Shown here piece by piece: positions 27,987 through 34,983 of a stretch of DNA of 64,000 nucleotides. The stretch is from Capnocytophaga sp. oral taxon 338 str. F0234 (GTDB lineage Bacteria > Bacteroidota > Bacteroidia > Flavobacteriales > Flavobacteriaceae), in the NCBI RefSeq assembly GCF_000192225.1, contig NZ_GL872413.1:1214285-1278284 (forward strand), read 5' to 3'. A model generated the notes under the pieces. That model saw only the letters and a list, made by a program, of their open reading frames with translations, had not been told where the DNA came from and ran no database searches. Position numbers and translations under genes: made by a program. Numbering within the stretch: the stretch's first letter is position 1; each line of letters begins with the position of its first letter.

Positions 27987-28703
27987 TTATTCTCCTTTGA
28001 AAGTAGGTATCCAATTCATCTGAGAAGCTATATAGCAAAATATATTAAGGAAACCAAAAAGTATTACTACATAAATCATCCAATTACCACCGAATATTTT
28101 ATAATTGCTATTTGGGAACTTCTTTCTGCTGGAACGTGCTAAAAGTGCAGGTATGATAATCATCCAAAAACTTACCGCTCTCTTTGACGAGCTTAGCAAG
28201 CCCGTTGTCGTGAGAAAGAAAGCGATGATCATACCTGTGATGAGAATCGTACTCAATCGGCTTACAGCTTTGGTGGAAATACTAACAAATAAAGCTAATG
28301 CAAAGCAGAAAAGAAGGGAACTTTCCTTATGGTTGATATCAAGTTGTGGTGCTACCCAATGTAAAAAGTTTTCAGTAATTCCGCCTCCAGAGGTAATATA
28401 TGCATACGTGAGTATATAGAGAGTGAAAGTTACTGCAAGTCCATTGGCTATATTCCAACCTTTTCCTAAGAGATGAGAGACCATTGTATTGAAATTAGCT
28501 CCTTCAGGGAAGTGAAGATTGGCTTCCAAGATCATAAGCCCCGCTACTACCGTATAGAACCATGTGAAGAGTAGCATGACAACCGATCCTACAAACCATA
28601 TTCCTGACATAGAAGTTGGATTGGCAAGCATCCCTGCCCCAATAGCTGTTCCTGCGATAATCATTGATCCACCCAATAGTGAGGGGAGTTTTTGTTTTTT
28701 CAT
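27987..28703 (-). pseudogene. Aromatic amino acid permease with internal deletion
   Basis: An open frame of 238 residues whose first ~172 residues match the N-terminal half of the neighbouring full-length permease (LPSLLGGSMIIAGTAIGAGM; TYAYITSGGGITENF; FLTTTGLLSS) and whose last 54 residues match its C-terminus (PALLARSSRKKFPNSNYKIF to the end). About 177 codons in between (paralog residues roughly 173-360, including about five to six helices) are missing; the junction sequence SKRAVSFWMII matches neither side well. The deletion keeps the frame. A HAAAP-family transporter needs about 11 helices, so this copy is unlikely to transport. It may be a decaying duplicate or a maintained short protein. 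Confidence 0.8.
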
Positions 28704-28757
28704 TTATTTAAAATTTAGGGATTATAGAATTTAAGAATTAGGATATTTTAACTTTTT

Positions 28758-30005
28758 CTAATTACCTGTGAAAACAGGAATTATCCCCATTTGTATACCT
28801 ATTTGAGCAAATATATTGATAAGTCCAAAGAGAATAATAAAATAGATCATTCCCTTTCCACCATATACCCTATAGGAGGATTTTGGGAACTTCTTACGAC
28901 TGGCACGTGCTAATAAGGCGGGGACAATAACAGCCCAAAGCGTAGCTGCTAATCCTGCATATCCAATGGCAATGACAAAACCATAGGGAAATTGTAAACT
29001 CAGCAATAAGGGGGGAAGAAAGGTAAGCAAAGCTGTCTTAGTTCTCCCCCAAGGAGTATCTGAGAACTTCAGCAAATCAGCTATATAATCAAAGAGTCCT
29101 AAAGTAACCCCTAAGAAAGAACTGGCAATAGCCATATAAGCGAAGAAACTCAGAGCGATACCTATATATTGAATGGATATGTATTTATCTAAGACCTCTA
29201 AGAGAGTTGCTACATCACCATCTTTGGCGATTACAGGAGCAAATTTTTCTCTTGGTAAATTTCCTTGTACAGCCATTTGCCATAGTATATAGATAAAGAG
29301 TGCTAAAAGTGTACCAATAAAGATGGATTGTATCACTCGACGACTATTTCGGTTATAGTATTTGACCAAGCTGGGGACATTTCCGTGAAAGCCGAAAGAA
29401 ACTAAACATACAGGTAGTGCTGTAAGGAAGTAAGGGAGATGTGCAGGGGCATTTTCATTTTGAGTATCCAATAATGTGCTTCCATTTACCGAAGAGAGTA
29501 GTCCGGTCGTTGAAAGGAAGAAAGCGATAATCATACCTCCGATAAGAATAGTACTTAACCTATCTACAGCCTTCGTAGAAAGCCATACGAAAAGGGCTAA
29601 TACGAGGCAGAAAAGCAAAGAGCCTGTACTTTTAGAGATTTGTATTTCTTTCTGTAGGCTATTGATAGCATTTTCAGTAATACTTCCTCCAGAGGTAATA
29701 TAAGCATACGTTAAGATATAGAGTACAAAAGCCACGGAAAGTCCGTTGAGAAAATTCCATCGCTTTCCAAGTAAATCGGTAACAATGGTATCAAAACTTG
29801 CTCCTGTGGGGTAATGGAGATTGGCTTCCAAGAGCATAAGTCCGGAAGTGGTCATACAGAACCAAGTATAAAAAAGGATAATTACTGAGCCTACAAACCA
29901 TATTCCGGCAGTGGAGGTAGGATTGGCAAGCATCCCAGCTCCAATAGCAGTACCGGCAATAATCATAGCCCCACCTAATAGTGAGGGAAGTTTTTTTTGT
30001 GTCAT
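28758..30005 (-). CDS. Aromatic amino acid permease (HAAAP family, TyrP/Mtr-like)
   Basis: I set the start at the ATG at 30005 (MTQKKLPSLLGG, 415 residues); the longer frame to 30083 would run through the end of the next gene and adds a non-homologous tail. About 11 helices. The N-terminal LLGGAMIIAGTAIGAGMLANP is the hallmark of hydroxy/aromatic amino acid permeases (tyrosine or tryptophan:H+ symport). The central VSFGFHGNVPSLVKYY is another family signature. It lies 14 bp after the 233-residue membrane gene and just upstream of its deleted copy. Whether it prefers Tyr or Trp cannot be read from the sequence. Confidence 0.9.
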   Translation of the reverse strand: MTQKKLPSLLGGAMIIAGTAIGAGMLANPTSTAGIWFVGSVIILFYTWFCMTTSGLMLLEANLHYPTGASFDTIVTDLLGKRWNFLNGLSVAFVLYILTYAYITSGGSITENAINSLQKEIQISKSTGSLLFCLVLALFVWLSTKAVDRLSTILIGGMIIAFFLSTTGLLSSVNGSTLLDTQNENAPAHLPYFLTALPVCLVSFGFHGNVPSLVKYYNRNSRRVIQSIFIGTLLALFIYILWQMAVQGNLPREKFAPVIAKDGDVATLLEVLDKYISIQYIGIALSFFAYMAIASSFLGVTLGLFDYIADLLKFSDTPWGRTKTALLTFLPPLLLSLQFPYGFVIAIGYAGLAATLWAVIVPALLARASRKKFPKSSYRVYGGKGMIYFIILFGLINIFAQIGIQMGIIPVFTGN

Positions 30006-30019
30006 TTCAGTCTGATTTA

Positions 30020-30721
30020 TTATAACCAATATAATAGAAGTCCTTGTAGGAGTGCATTGATAAGCAGTCCCCAAATAACCCAATATCCACGACGTTCTTC
30101 CTCTACACTGTTTTGCATATAGAGTTGTACTTTTTCATATAGGGCATCACTTTTCCTCTGGTGAGAATTAAGCGTGGGAGTGGCATATATATCTGCTACA
30201 AAGCCTACCATAGGAGTAAAGGATAATACAAAGAGTAGTGGTTTTTGGAAAACTTTAGGGATTTCAGGTAGAAAGTGTTGAAAAGTATCATTGATCTGTT
30301 TTTTACTGATAATTTTTTCAGTAGTACTTTCTGCTTTTTGAAAAACACCTTCAAATATTCTGTGAATATAAGATTGGAATTGATTAAAAAGATAAGAAGC
30401 ATATTCTATCTTGAGCAAATCAAATACCTTTTTGAAGGCAATAAATACAAATAAAGTGCCTATTCCTACAATGAGAAGTAAAAAAAATAGTTTTTTATAT
30501 GTAAAAGAACCATTAAAAAGTAGATATATTCCTGCAAAAAAGAAAATGAGATTTAATGTTGTAAAGAATAATATATTTTTTACAGATTTTACTCCAGAGT
30601 TAATTCCTAATAGGCTCATTTCCTTAAATATTTTTAAGGGGTTAGAAGTGTTTTGTAATCGCTTAAGTTCAGGTGTGAGTTCAATATCAGAAGTATTATT
30701 TTCTATTTTACTGTTGGACAT
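30020..30721 (-). CDS. Hypothetical membrane protein
   Basis: A protein of 233 residues. A hydrophilic N-terminus (residues 1-45) is followed by two helices (about 48-70 and 77-97), a long amphipathic helical region (about 100-160), a hydrophobic patch near 160-178, and a final helix WGLLINALLQGLLLYWL at the C-terminus. No family is recognised. The promoter candidate TATCTTTG (30754-30747, minus) lies 26 bp upstream, back to back with the lptE promoter. It is probably co-transcribed with the permease gene 14 bp downstream. Confidence 0.65.
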   Translation of the reverse strand: MSNSKIENNTSDIELTPELKRLQNTSNPLKIFKEMSLLGINSGVKSVKNILFFTTLNLIFFFAGIYLLFNGSFTYKKLFFLLLIVGIGTLFVFIAFKKVFDLLKIEYASYLFNQFQSYIHRIFEGVFQKAESTTEKIISKKQINDTFQHFLPEIPKVFQKPLLFVLSFTPMVGFVADIYATPTLNSHQRKSDALYEKVQLYMQNSVEEERRGYWVIWGLLINALLQGLLLYWL

Positions 30722-30746
30722 GCTTATCAGGAATAATTTCTGAGTG

Positions 30747-30754
30747 CAAAGATA
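30747..30754 (-). promoter_or_regulatory. Candidate -7 box, divergent region with lptE
   Basis: TATCTTTG on the minus strand is a perfect TAnnTTTG -7 box for the 233-residue gene. The 86-bp divergent region between 30721 and 30808 holds this box and the lptE box on the other strand (30786-30793). Confidence 0.55.
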
Positions 30755-30785
30755 TAAAAAATTTTTTTTATTTAAAATTTAGTTG

Positions 30786-30793
30786 TAATTTTG
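30786..30793 (+). promoter_or_regulatory. Candidate -7 box for lptE
   Basis: TAATTTTG fits the Bacteroidota -7 consensus. It ends only 14 bp before the TTG start of lptE, so the 5' leader would be very short (about 5-10 nt if transcription starts at the usual distance). No clear -33 element. Confidence 0.5.
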
Positions 30794-30807
30794 CCGAAAA
30801 ATTTCTT

Positions 30808-31302
30808 TTGAAAAGAATTATTGTAATTCTCTGTTTATTTTTTTATTTTTCTTCTTGTGGGATCTATAATTTCACAGGAGGGAGTACGGGTAGTGCAAAG
30901 ACTTTCCAGGTGAATTTTTTTCAGAATAGAGCACCTTTGATTGAACCAGGGATGGATAGAGATTTTACGTTTTATTTACAAGATCTAATAAATAATCAAA
31001 CGAATCTGTCTCTGACCAATAGTAATGGAGATTTGGTATATGAAGGGGAGATTATTAACTTTACTATTGCACCTATGGCAGCCAATGCAGAACAGAGAGC
31101 TGCCCAAAACAGATTAACGGTGACTATTAATGTACGTTTTACAAATAATAAGGAGTCCGATAAAGACTTTGAGAAGTCGTTCTCTCATTACTATGATTTT
31201 CCTGCCAACACGCAGCTTAGCGCAGTGAAAAGTAGTGCTTTTGAGGCTATTTTTGAGAGAATAGGTCAGGATATTTTTAATGCCTCTTTGGCAAATTGGT
31301 AA
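30808..31302 (+). CDS. lptE: LPS-assembly lipoprotein LptE
   Basis: LptE is the outer-membrane lipoprotein plug of the LptD translocon, which inserts lipopolysaccharide into the outer leaflet. The 164-residue protein starts with a lipoprotein signal peptide and lipobox FSSC (Cys17), then GIYNFTGGS, the typical start of Bacteroidota LptE; the MAANAEQRAAQNRLTVTINV segment is also family-like. The start is TTG at 30808: no ATG or other sensible start gives the signal peptide. Its stop overlaps the next gene start (TAATG). In other Flavobacteriia, as I recall, lptE, this TPR gene and secG are neighbours, as here. Confidence 0.9.
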   Translation: MKRIIVILCLFFYFSSCGIYNFTGGSTGSAKTFQVNFFQNRAPLIEPGMDRDFTFYLQDLINNQTNLSLTNSNGDLVYEGEIINFTIAPMAANAEQRAAQNRLTVTINVRFTNNKESDKDFEKSFSHYYDFPANTQLSAVKSSAFEAIFERIGQDIFNASLANW

Positions 31303-32186
31303 TGAAAGCAACAGAATTATCATATATACTTAAACATCCTAACCAAATTACACTCTCGCAGGTGTATGAACTGGAGAATATTATACATGAGTATCCTTAT
31401 TTTCAGGTAGTAAAGGCAATTTATTTAAAAATATTATATGCTCAAGAGAGCTATCGATATAATAAAGAGTTGAAGATTACGGCTGCTCATATAGGGAATA
31501 GGACATTGTTATTTGATTTTATCACCTCTTCTTCTTTCAAGGAGAAGAAAGATTTTTTCAAAAAAAGTAATATGCCTAAGGCTTATGCGGATGAGGTTAT
31601 TCCATCAGAATTTACCACTTATGTAAGTGAGGATGTGTTTGAGAAAAAGGAATTTTATCCAATTCCTCCGCCGCAGGACAAGGATAGGTTTAAGAATGAT
31701 ATAGAAGGAGAATATATACCTACCTCCGAGCAAACACGAGCACAGGAAGAAGCACTCCATTTAGGAAAGCCTATTGATTTTCAGAGGACAGATAAGCATT
31801 CTTTTGCTAAATGGTTAGAGGTTACACGATATAAACCTATTGATAGGAAAGCCACTAAGACAGCTTCTATAGAATTACCTTTTGTGGATAAGAATGTATT
31901 TGAAGAAGGGGATGCGAGAGCTAAAAAATTTGATTTAATAGATAAATTCCTAGAGAGTAATCCGAAAATAGAAGTAAGTAAAGATTACGAGCCTACAATA
32001 GAAATTGTGGAGAAGAAAGATATCGGACGACAATTCATGACAGAGACTTTGGCTAAAGTATATCTGGAACAAGGAAAATATGCGGAAGCTATTCAAGCCT
32101 ATCAGATATTAATGCTAAAGAATCCAGCTAAGAGTACATATTTTGCTGATCAAATAGCAATTATTAGAAAATTACAGAATAAATAA
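31302..32186 (+). CDS. TPR-containing hypothetical protein
   Basis: I use the ATG at 31302, which shares bases with the lptE stop, giving 294 residues; the TTG at 31296 is less likely. The N-terminal ~90 residues are helical, the middle (about 110-225) is polar and probably disordered, and the C-terminal RQFMTETLAKVYLEQGKYAEAIQAY followed by LMLKNP is one TPR hairpin. There is no signal peptide, so it is cytoplasmic. Its conserved place between lptE and secG in flavobacteria suggests an envelope or secretion link, but its function is unknown. Confidence 0.75.
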   Translation: MKATELSYILKHPNQITLSQVYELENIIHEYPYFQVVKAIYLKILYAQESYRYNKELKITAAHIGNRTLLFDFITSSSFKEKKDFFKKSNMPKAYADEVIPSEFTTYVSEDVFEKKEFYPIPPPQDKDRFKNDIEGEYIPTSEQTRAQEEALHLGKPIDFQRTDKHSFAKWLEVTRYKPIDRKATKTASIELPFVDKNVFEEGDARAKKFDLIDKFLESNPKIEVSKDYEPTIEIVEKKDIGRQFMTETLAKVYLEQGKYAEAIQAYQILMLKNPAKSTYFADQIAIIRKLQNK

Positions 32187-32197
32187 ATTATAGAATT

Positions 32198-32542
32198 ATG
32201 CTAACATTTAACATCGTTTTGGGGGTTATCTTATTGGTATCCTTTTTATTAGTACTTGTTATTATGGTACAACAACCTAAAAGTGGAGGACTCTCTTCTT
32301 CTTTTGGTGGGAATGCACAAGTGATAGGTGGGGTAAAAAAGACAGGAGATTTCTTAAATACAAGTACGTGGACATTAGGAGTAGCTCTAATTGTTCTTTC
32401 GCTTATTAGTAATTTAATTCTTAGTGGTAACCATCAATCACAAGGTTCAAGTATTTTTGATGATGTGAAAGCACCAGTACCTACTCAACAACAAGTTCCT
32501 ACTACTCCAGTGCAACAACAAAATGATACACAGAAGAAATAA
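32198..32542 (+). CDS. secG: Preprotein translocase subunit SecG
   Basis: SecG is the small accessory subunit of the SecYEG channel. The 114-residue protein has two helices (about residues 4-24 and 53-73) joined by the diagnostic loop MVQQPKSGGLSSSFGG, and a Gln/Pro/Thr-rich tail (residues 85-114) of the type seen in Bacteroidota SecG. It lies 11 bp after the TPR gene and ends the lptE-TPR-secG operon. A 332-bp intergenic region follows; groES/groEL, which often follow secG in related bacteria as I recall, are not there. Confidence 0.93.
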   Translation: MLTFNIVLGVILLVSFLLVLVIMVQQPKSGGLSSSFGGNAQVIGGVKKTGDFLNTSTWTLGVALIVLSLISNLILSGNHQSQGSSIFDDVKAPVPTQQQVPTTPVQQQNDTQKK

Positions 32543-32588
32543 ATGTTAATTTGGATATAAATATAATTAAAGATTTCTTTAATTGTGA

Positions 32589-32646
32589 ATATATTATTTT
32601 CTTAAATAGTCTGTTCAGTTATGATTGATTAAAGAAAATAATATAT
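32589..32646. repeat. 15-bp inverted repeat downstream of secG
   Basis: Arms 32589-32603 and 32632-32646 are exact reverse complements (core ATATTATTTTCTT) with a 28-nt loop. The stem is nearly all A/T, so it is a weak terminator or a protein-binding palindrome; no T-run follows. Confidence 0.5.
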
Positions 32647-32834
32647 AAATTTAGTAGTTTTTATTAGTTAAAAAAGATTTCTCTTTTAGAAAAATTTCTT
32701 ATCAAAGGGTATTCTGTTAATATTAATGATAATTAAAGAATTTATTTATTTTCATAAATAAATCATAAATAAAATATTTGATGGAATATTCATAACTTTT
32801 CTAAAATATTTTTAATGAACGAATAAAAATTATA

Positions 32835-32842
32835 TATTTTTG
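32835..32842 (+). promoter_or_regulatory. Candidate -7 box for YD-repeat gene
   Basis: TATTTTTG followed by C matches the Bacteroidota -7 element and ends 32 bp before the ATG at 32875. The -33 element is not obvious in the AT-rich upstream sequence. Confidence 0.55.
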
Positions 32843-32874
32843 CAAAGAAATTAATACCATTAAACGAAGACAAA

Positions 32875-33744
32875 ATGAAAGTAAAAATTTTTCTATTACT
32901 TATAATAGGTGGATTACAGTGTGTATTTGCACAAACGACATCTTTGCGACAAAGTCAAAATCACTTAAAAGATATGAATCTTTATGGAAAAGTAAAGACT
33001 TTTAAAATCACACCCTATAAGTTGGTAGATTATTTTGGTAAAATAACTAAAGGAAATAAGCAAGATTTTTGGAAAGGAGATGTAGTTATTGTTTTTGATG
33101 AACAAGGATATAAAAAGGAAAATAATACTTACAATAAGGTAGGACAACTTAGTCAAAAAGTCATCTATAGATATGATGAGAAAGGTAAACGTACTTCTCG
33201 AGATCTCTATAATTCTTATGGAAAGTTGCAGATGAAATTCCTTTATGTATATGACAATAAAGGATTTAAGACAGCATATAATAGCTATAGCCCTACAGGA
33301 GAACTCAATGATTCCTATCTTTACAAAAATGATGCAAAAGGACGTATGCTTGATGAAACTTGGATTAAGAAAGATAAATCTTTTGGTTCTAAGTATACCT
33401 ATGACTATGATGCTAAAACAGGAAAGTTAGCTAAAATGTGCCAATATACTAGCTCTGAAACTCAGGTAGATAATTGTACCACTTATAAGTATGATAAGTT
33501 GGGGCGTATCTCCGAGATAGAAATTTATAATAGCAATAATATCCCTACCCGAAAAAGTGTTATTACTTATGATGATAAGGGAAATGAAAAAGAAATAAAA
33601 TATTATGATGGAAAAGGAGTGTTTTTGGAAGAACGATATTATGAATATAAATTTGATGATAATGGGAACTGGATTGAACGTATAGAATATATCAACCAAT
33701 TTCCTAAGAGTTTTTTAGAGAGAGAGATTACTTATTATCCATAA
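32875..33744 (+). CDS. Secreted YD/RHS-type repeat protein
   Basis: A protein of 289 residues with a Sec signal peptide (MKVKIFLLLIIGGLQCVFAQ, cleavage after FA near residue 19). The mature part is built of degenerate ~20-residue units of the form Y.YD.KGK/N...., for example VIYRYDEKGKRTSRDLYN, YVYDNKGFKTAYNSY, YKYDKLGRISEIEIYN, ITYDDKGNEKEIKYYD: the YD (RHS) repeat pattern that folds into beta-strand shells in larger proteins. Here there are about seven units and no toxin domain, so a small secreted or periplasmic repeat protein. It is monocistronic: own -7 box upstream, hairpin terminator downstream. Function unknown. Confidence 0.8.
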   Translation: MKVKIFLLLIIGGLQCVFAQTTSLRQSQNHLKDMNLYGKVKTFKITPYKLVDYFGKITKGNKQDFWKGDVVIVFDEQGYKKENNTYNKVGQLSQKVIYRYDEKGKRTSRDLYNSYGKLQMKFLYVYDNKGFKTAYNSYSPTGELNDSYLYKNDAKGRMLDETWIKKDKSFGSKYTYDYDAKTGKLAKMCQYTSSETQVDNCTTYKYDKLGRISEIEIYNSNNIPTRKSVITYDDKGNEKEIKYYDGKGVFLEERYYEYKFDDNGNWIERIEYINQFPKSFLEREITYYP

Positions 33745-33783
33745 AAGTATAAATTATTTTACTTGATATAATATTTGAATTTT

Positions 33784-33816
33784 AAGGGAGGCTGTCCGAA
33801 GAGGGTAGCCTCTTTT
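33784..33816 (+). terminator. Hairpin terminator after YD-repeat gene
   Basis: The stem GAGGCT (33788-33793) with AGCCTC (33807-33812) is extended outward by G-U and A-U pairs into the TTTT run at 33813-33816. It isolates the YD-repeat gene from batC. The same GAGGC/GCCTC core recurs in terminators at 38860 and 50761. Confidence 0.75.
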
Positions 33817-33922
33817 GCATAAAATAATAGAAAATAAAAAATTATTTAATAATATGTGTAGTATATATCTACTCAAATTCTTAAAATAAAGACAAAAAAG
33901 AATTTTTGTAAGAATAATGTTG

Positions 33923-33930
33923 TACTTTTG
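33923..33930 (+). promoter_or_regulatory. Candidate -7 box for batC-batD
   Basis: TACTTTTG fits TAnnTTTG, 29 bp before the batC ATG and downstream of the YD-gene terminator, so batC-batD have their own promoter. A TTTG lies at 33905-33908, but the 14-bp spacing is shorter than the usual ~19-20. Confidence 0.55.
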
Positions 33931-33959
33931 TGCCAAAGAACTAAATATTTATTTTTGAT

Positions 33960-34931
33960 ATGAAAAAAGCACACTTACAGATATTTATATTTTTACCTCT
34001 ACTTGTATTTGCTCAAAAAAATGCTTCTGAAGAGTTCTCAAAAGAAGAATTAAAGAAAATTCGAAAAGCAGAAATACAATCACAAGAATATGCTTATGAT
34101 GCCTACAAGGCACATAAGGCGCATAAAGTGCTACAATCAGAGGTAGATTACCGAAAGTCAATTTCCAAAGATAAAAATAATGCATTAGCACAATATAACA
34201 TGGGAGATGTGCTTTTTTCTCAAGAAGCATATAAGGAAGCGGCTAATTATTATAGAGAAGTCTCTGTGAATAAAAAAGCAAATAAAGAAGAAAAGCACAA
34301 GGCTTTTCATAATTTAGGAAATCTTGCTATGAAGGATAAGAGGTATGAAGATGCTGTACAATACTATAAGGAAGCTTTGCGTAATGATTCTACAGATGAT
34401 GAGACTCGATATAATTTTGCTCTTGCTAAAGAAATGTTGAAAAAGCAGCAAAACCAAAATAAGGACAACAAGGATAATAAGGATCAAAATAAAGATAATA
34501 AGGATCAAAATAAAGATAATAAGGATCAAAATAAAGATAATAAGGATCAAAATAAAGATAATAAGGATCAAAATAAAGATAATAAGGATCAAAATAAAGA
34601 TAATAAGGATCAAAATAAAGATAATAAGAATCAAAATAAGGATAATAAGGATCAAAATAAAGATAATAAGAACCAAGATAAGGACGATAAAAATCAAGGA
34701 AGTCCAGAACAGGATAAGAATAATTCACAAGATAATCCAAAAAATGAGGATACTCCTCAGGATAATAGGCAACCACAATCTAATAATGGTAAACAAGAAG
34801 GAGAACTTTCTTCAGAACAAATAAATCGTATTCTTAATGCTATAAATAATGAAGAGAAAAAAACACAAGAAAAACTTAATGCTAAGAAGATAAAAGGAAC
34901 TCCTATTCGTACAAATAAAAAAGATTGGTAA
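33960..34931 (+). CDS. batC: BatC-like TPR protein with NKDQ-rich repeat tract
   Basis: A protein of 323 residues. Signal peptide at 1-18 (ending LLVFAQ), then two to three TPR hairpins (ALAQYNMGDVLFSQEAYKEA; KAFHNLGNLAMKDKRYEDA), the architecture of BatC in the Bacteroidota aerotolerance (Bat) operon. Residues about 163-245 are a low-complexity tract of DQNKDNK heptads encoded by a 21-bp tandem repeat, probably a flexible periplasmic tether. The C-terminus has SSEQINRILNAINNEEKKTQ, seen in BatC relatives just before the end. batD follows 52 bp later. BatA/BatB (VWA proteins) are not in the window, so identification rests on domain order and the batD neighbour. Confidence 0.82.
   Translation: MKKAHLQIFIFLPLLVFAQKNASEEFSKEELKKIRKAEIQSQEYAYDAYKAHKAHKVLQSEVDYRKSISKDKNNALAQYNMGDVLFSQEAYKEAANYYREVSVNKKANKEEKHKAFHNLGNLAMKDKRYEDAVQYYKEALRNDSTDDETRYNFALAKEMLKKQQNQNKDNKDNKDQNKDNKDQNKDNKDQNKDNKDQNKDNKDQNKDNKDQNKDNKDQNKDNKNQNKDNKDQNKDNKNQDKDDKNQGSPEQDKNNSQDNPKNEDTPQDNRQPQSNNGKQEGELSSEQINRILNAINNEEKKTQEKLNAKKIKGTPIRTNKKDW
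34482..34691 (+). repeat. 21-bp tandem repeat inside batC (VNTR-like)
   Basis: Seven exact copies of the 21-bp unit GATCAAAATAAAGATAATAA+G run from 34482 to 34628, then three diverged copies to 34691. Each unit encodes DQNKDNK, so copy-number change keeps the frame. Exact DNA identity, beyond what the protein needs, suggests recent slippage or unequal crossing-over. Confidence 0.95.
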
Positions 34932-34983
34932 GTAATTGGATAATTATCTGACCGATCTTTATGTCATTTAGAATTAGTTATTT

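Larger units (their letters stand above)
32543..32874. other. Intergenic region, 332 bp, very AT-rich
   Basis: No open frame of useful length and no RNA gene is visible. It holds a 15-bp perfect inverted repeat (32589-32603 with 32632-32646, 28-nt loop) that may serve as the secG operon terminator although no T-run follows, and the -7 box for the YD-repeat gene at 32835-32842. Confidence 0.6.

Noticed and set aside
30006-30083. Longer N-terminus for the permease gene
   Set aside because: It would run through the end of the neighbouring gene and adds a non-homologous tail; ATG at 30005 matches the paralog start.
34482-34691. Possible CRISPR array
   Set aside because: The 21-bp units are head-to-tail without spacers and encode in-frame heptads of BatC.
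34314-34776. Two long minus-strand ORFs antisense to batC
   Set aside because: They are by-products of the 21-bp repeat, which is open in several frames; their products are monotonous ILI or YYLYFDP repeats.
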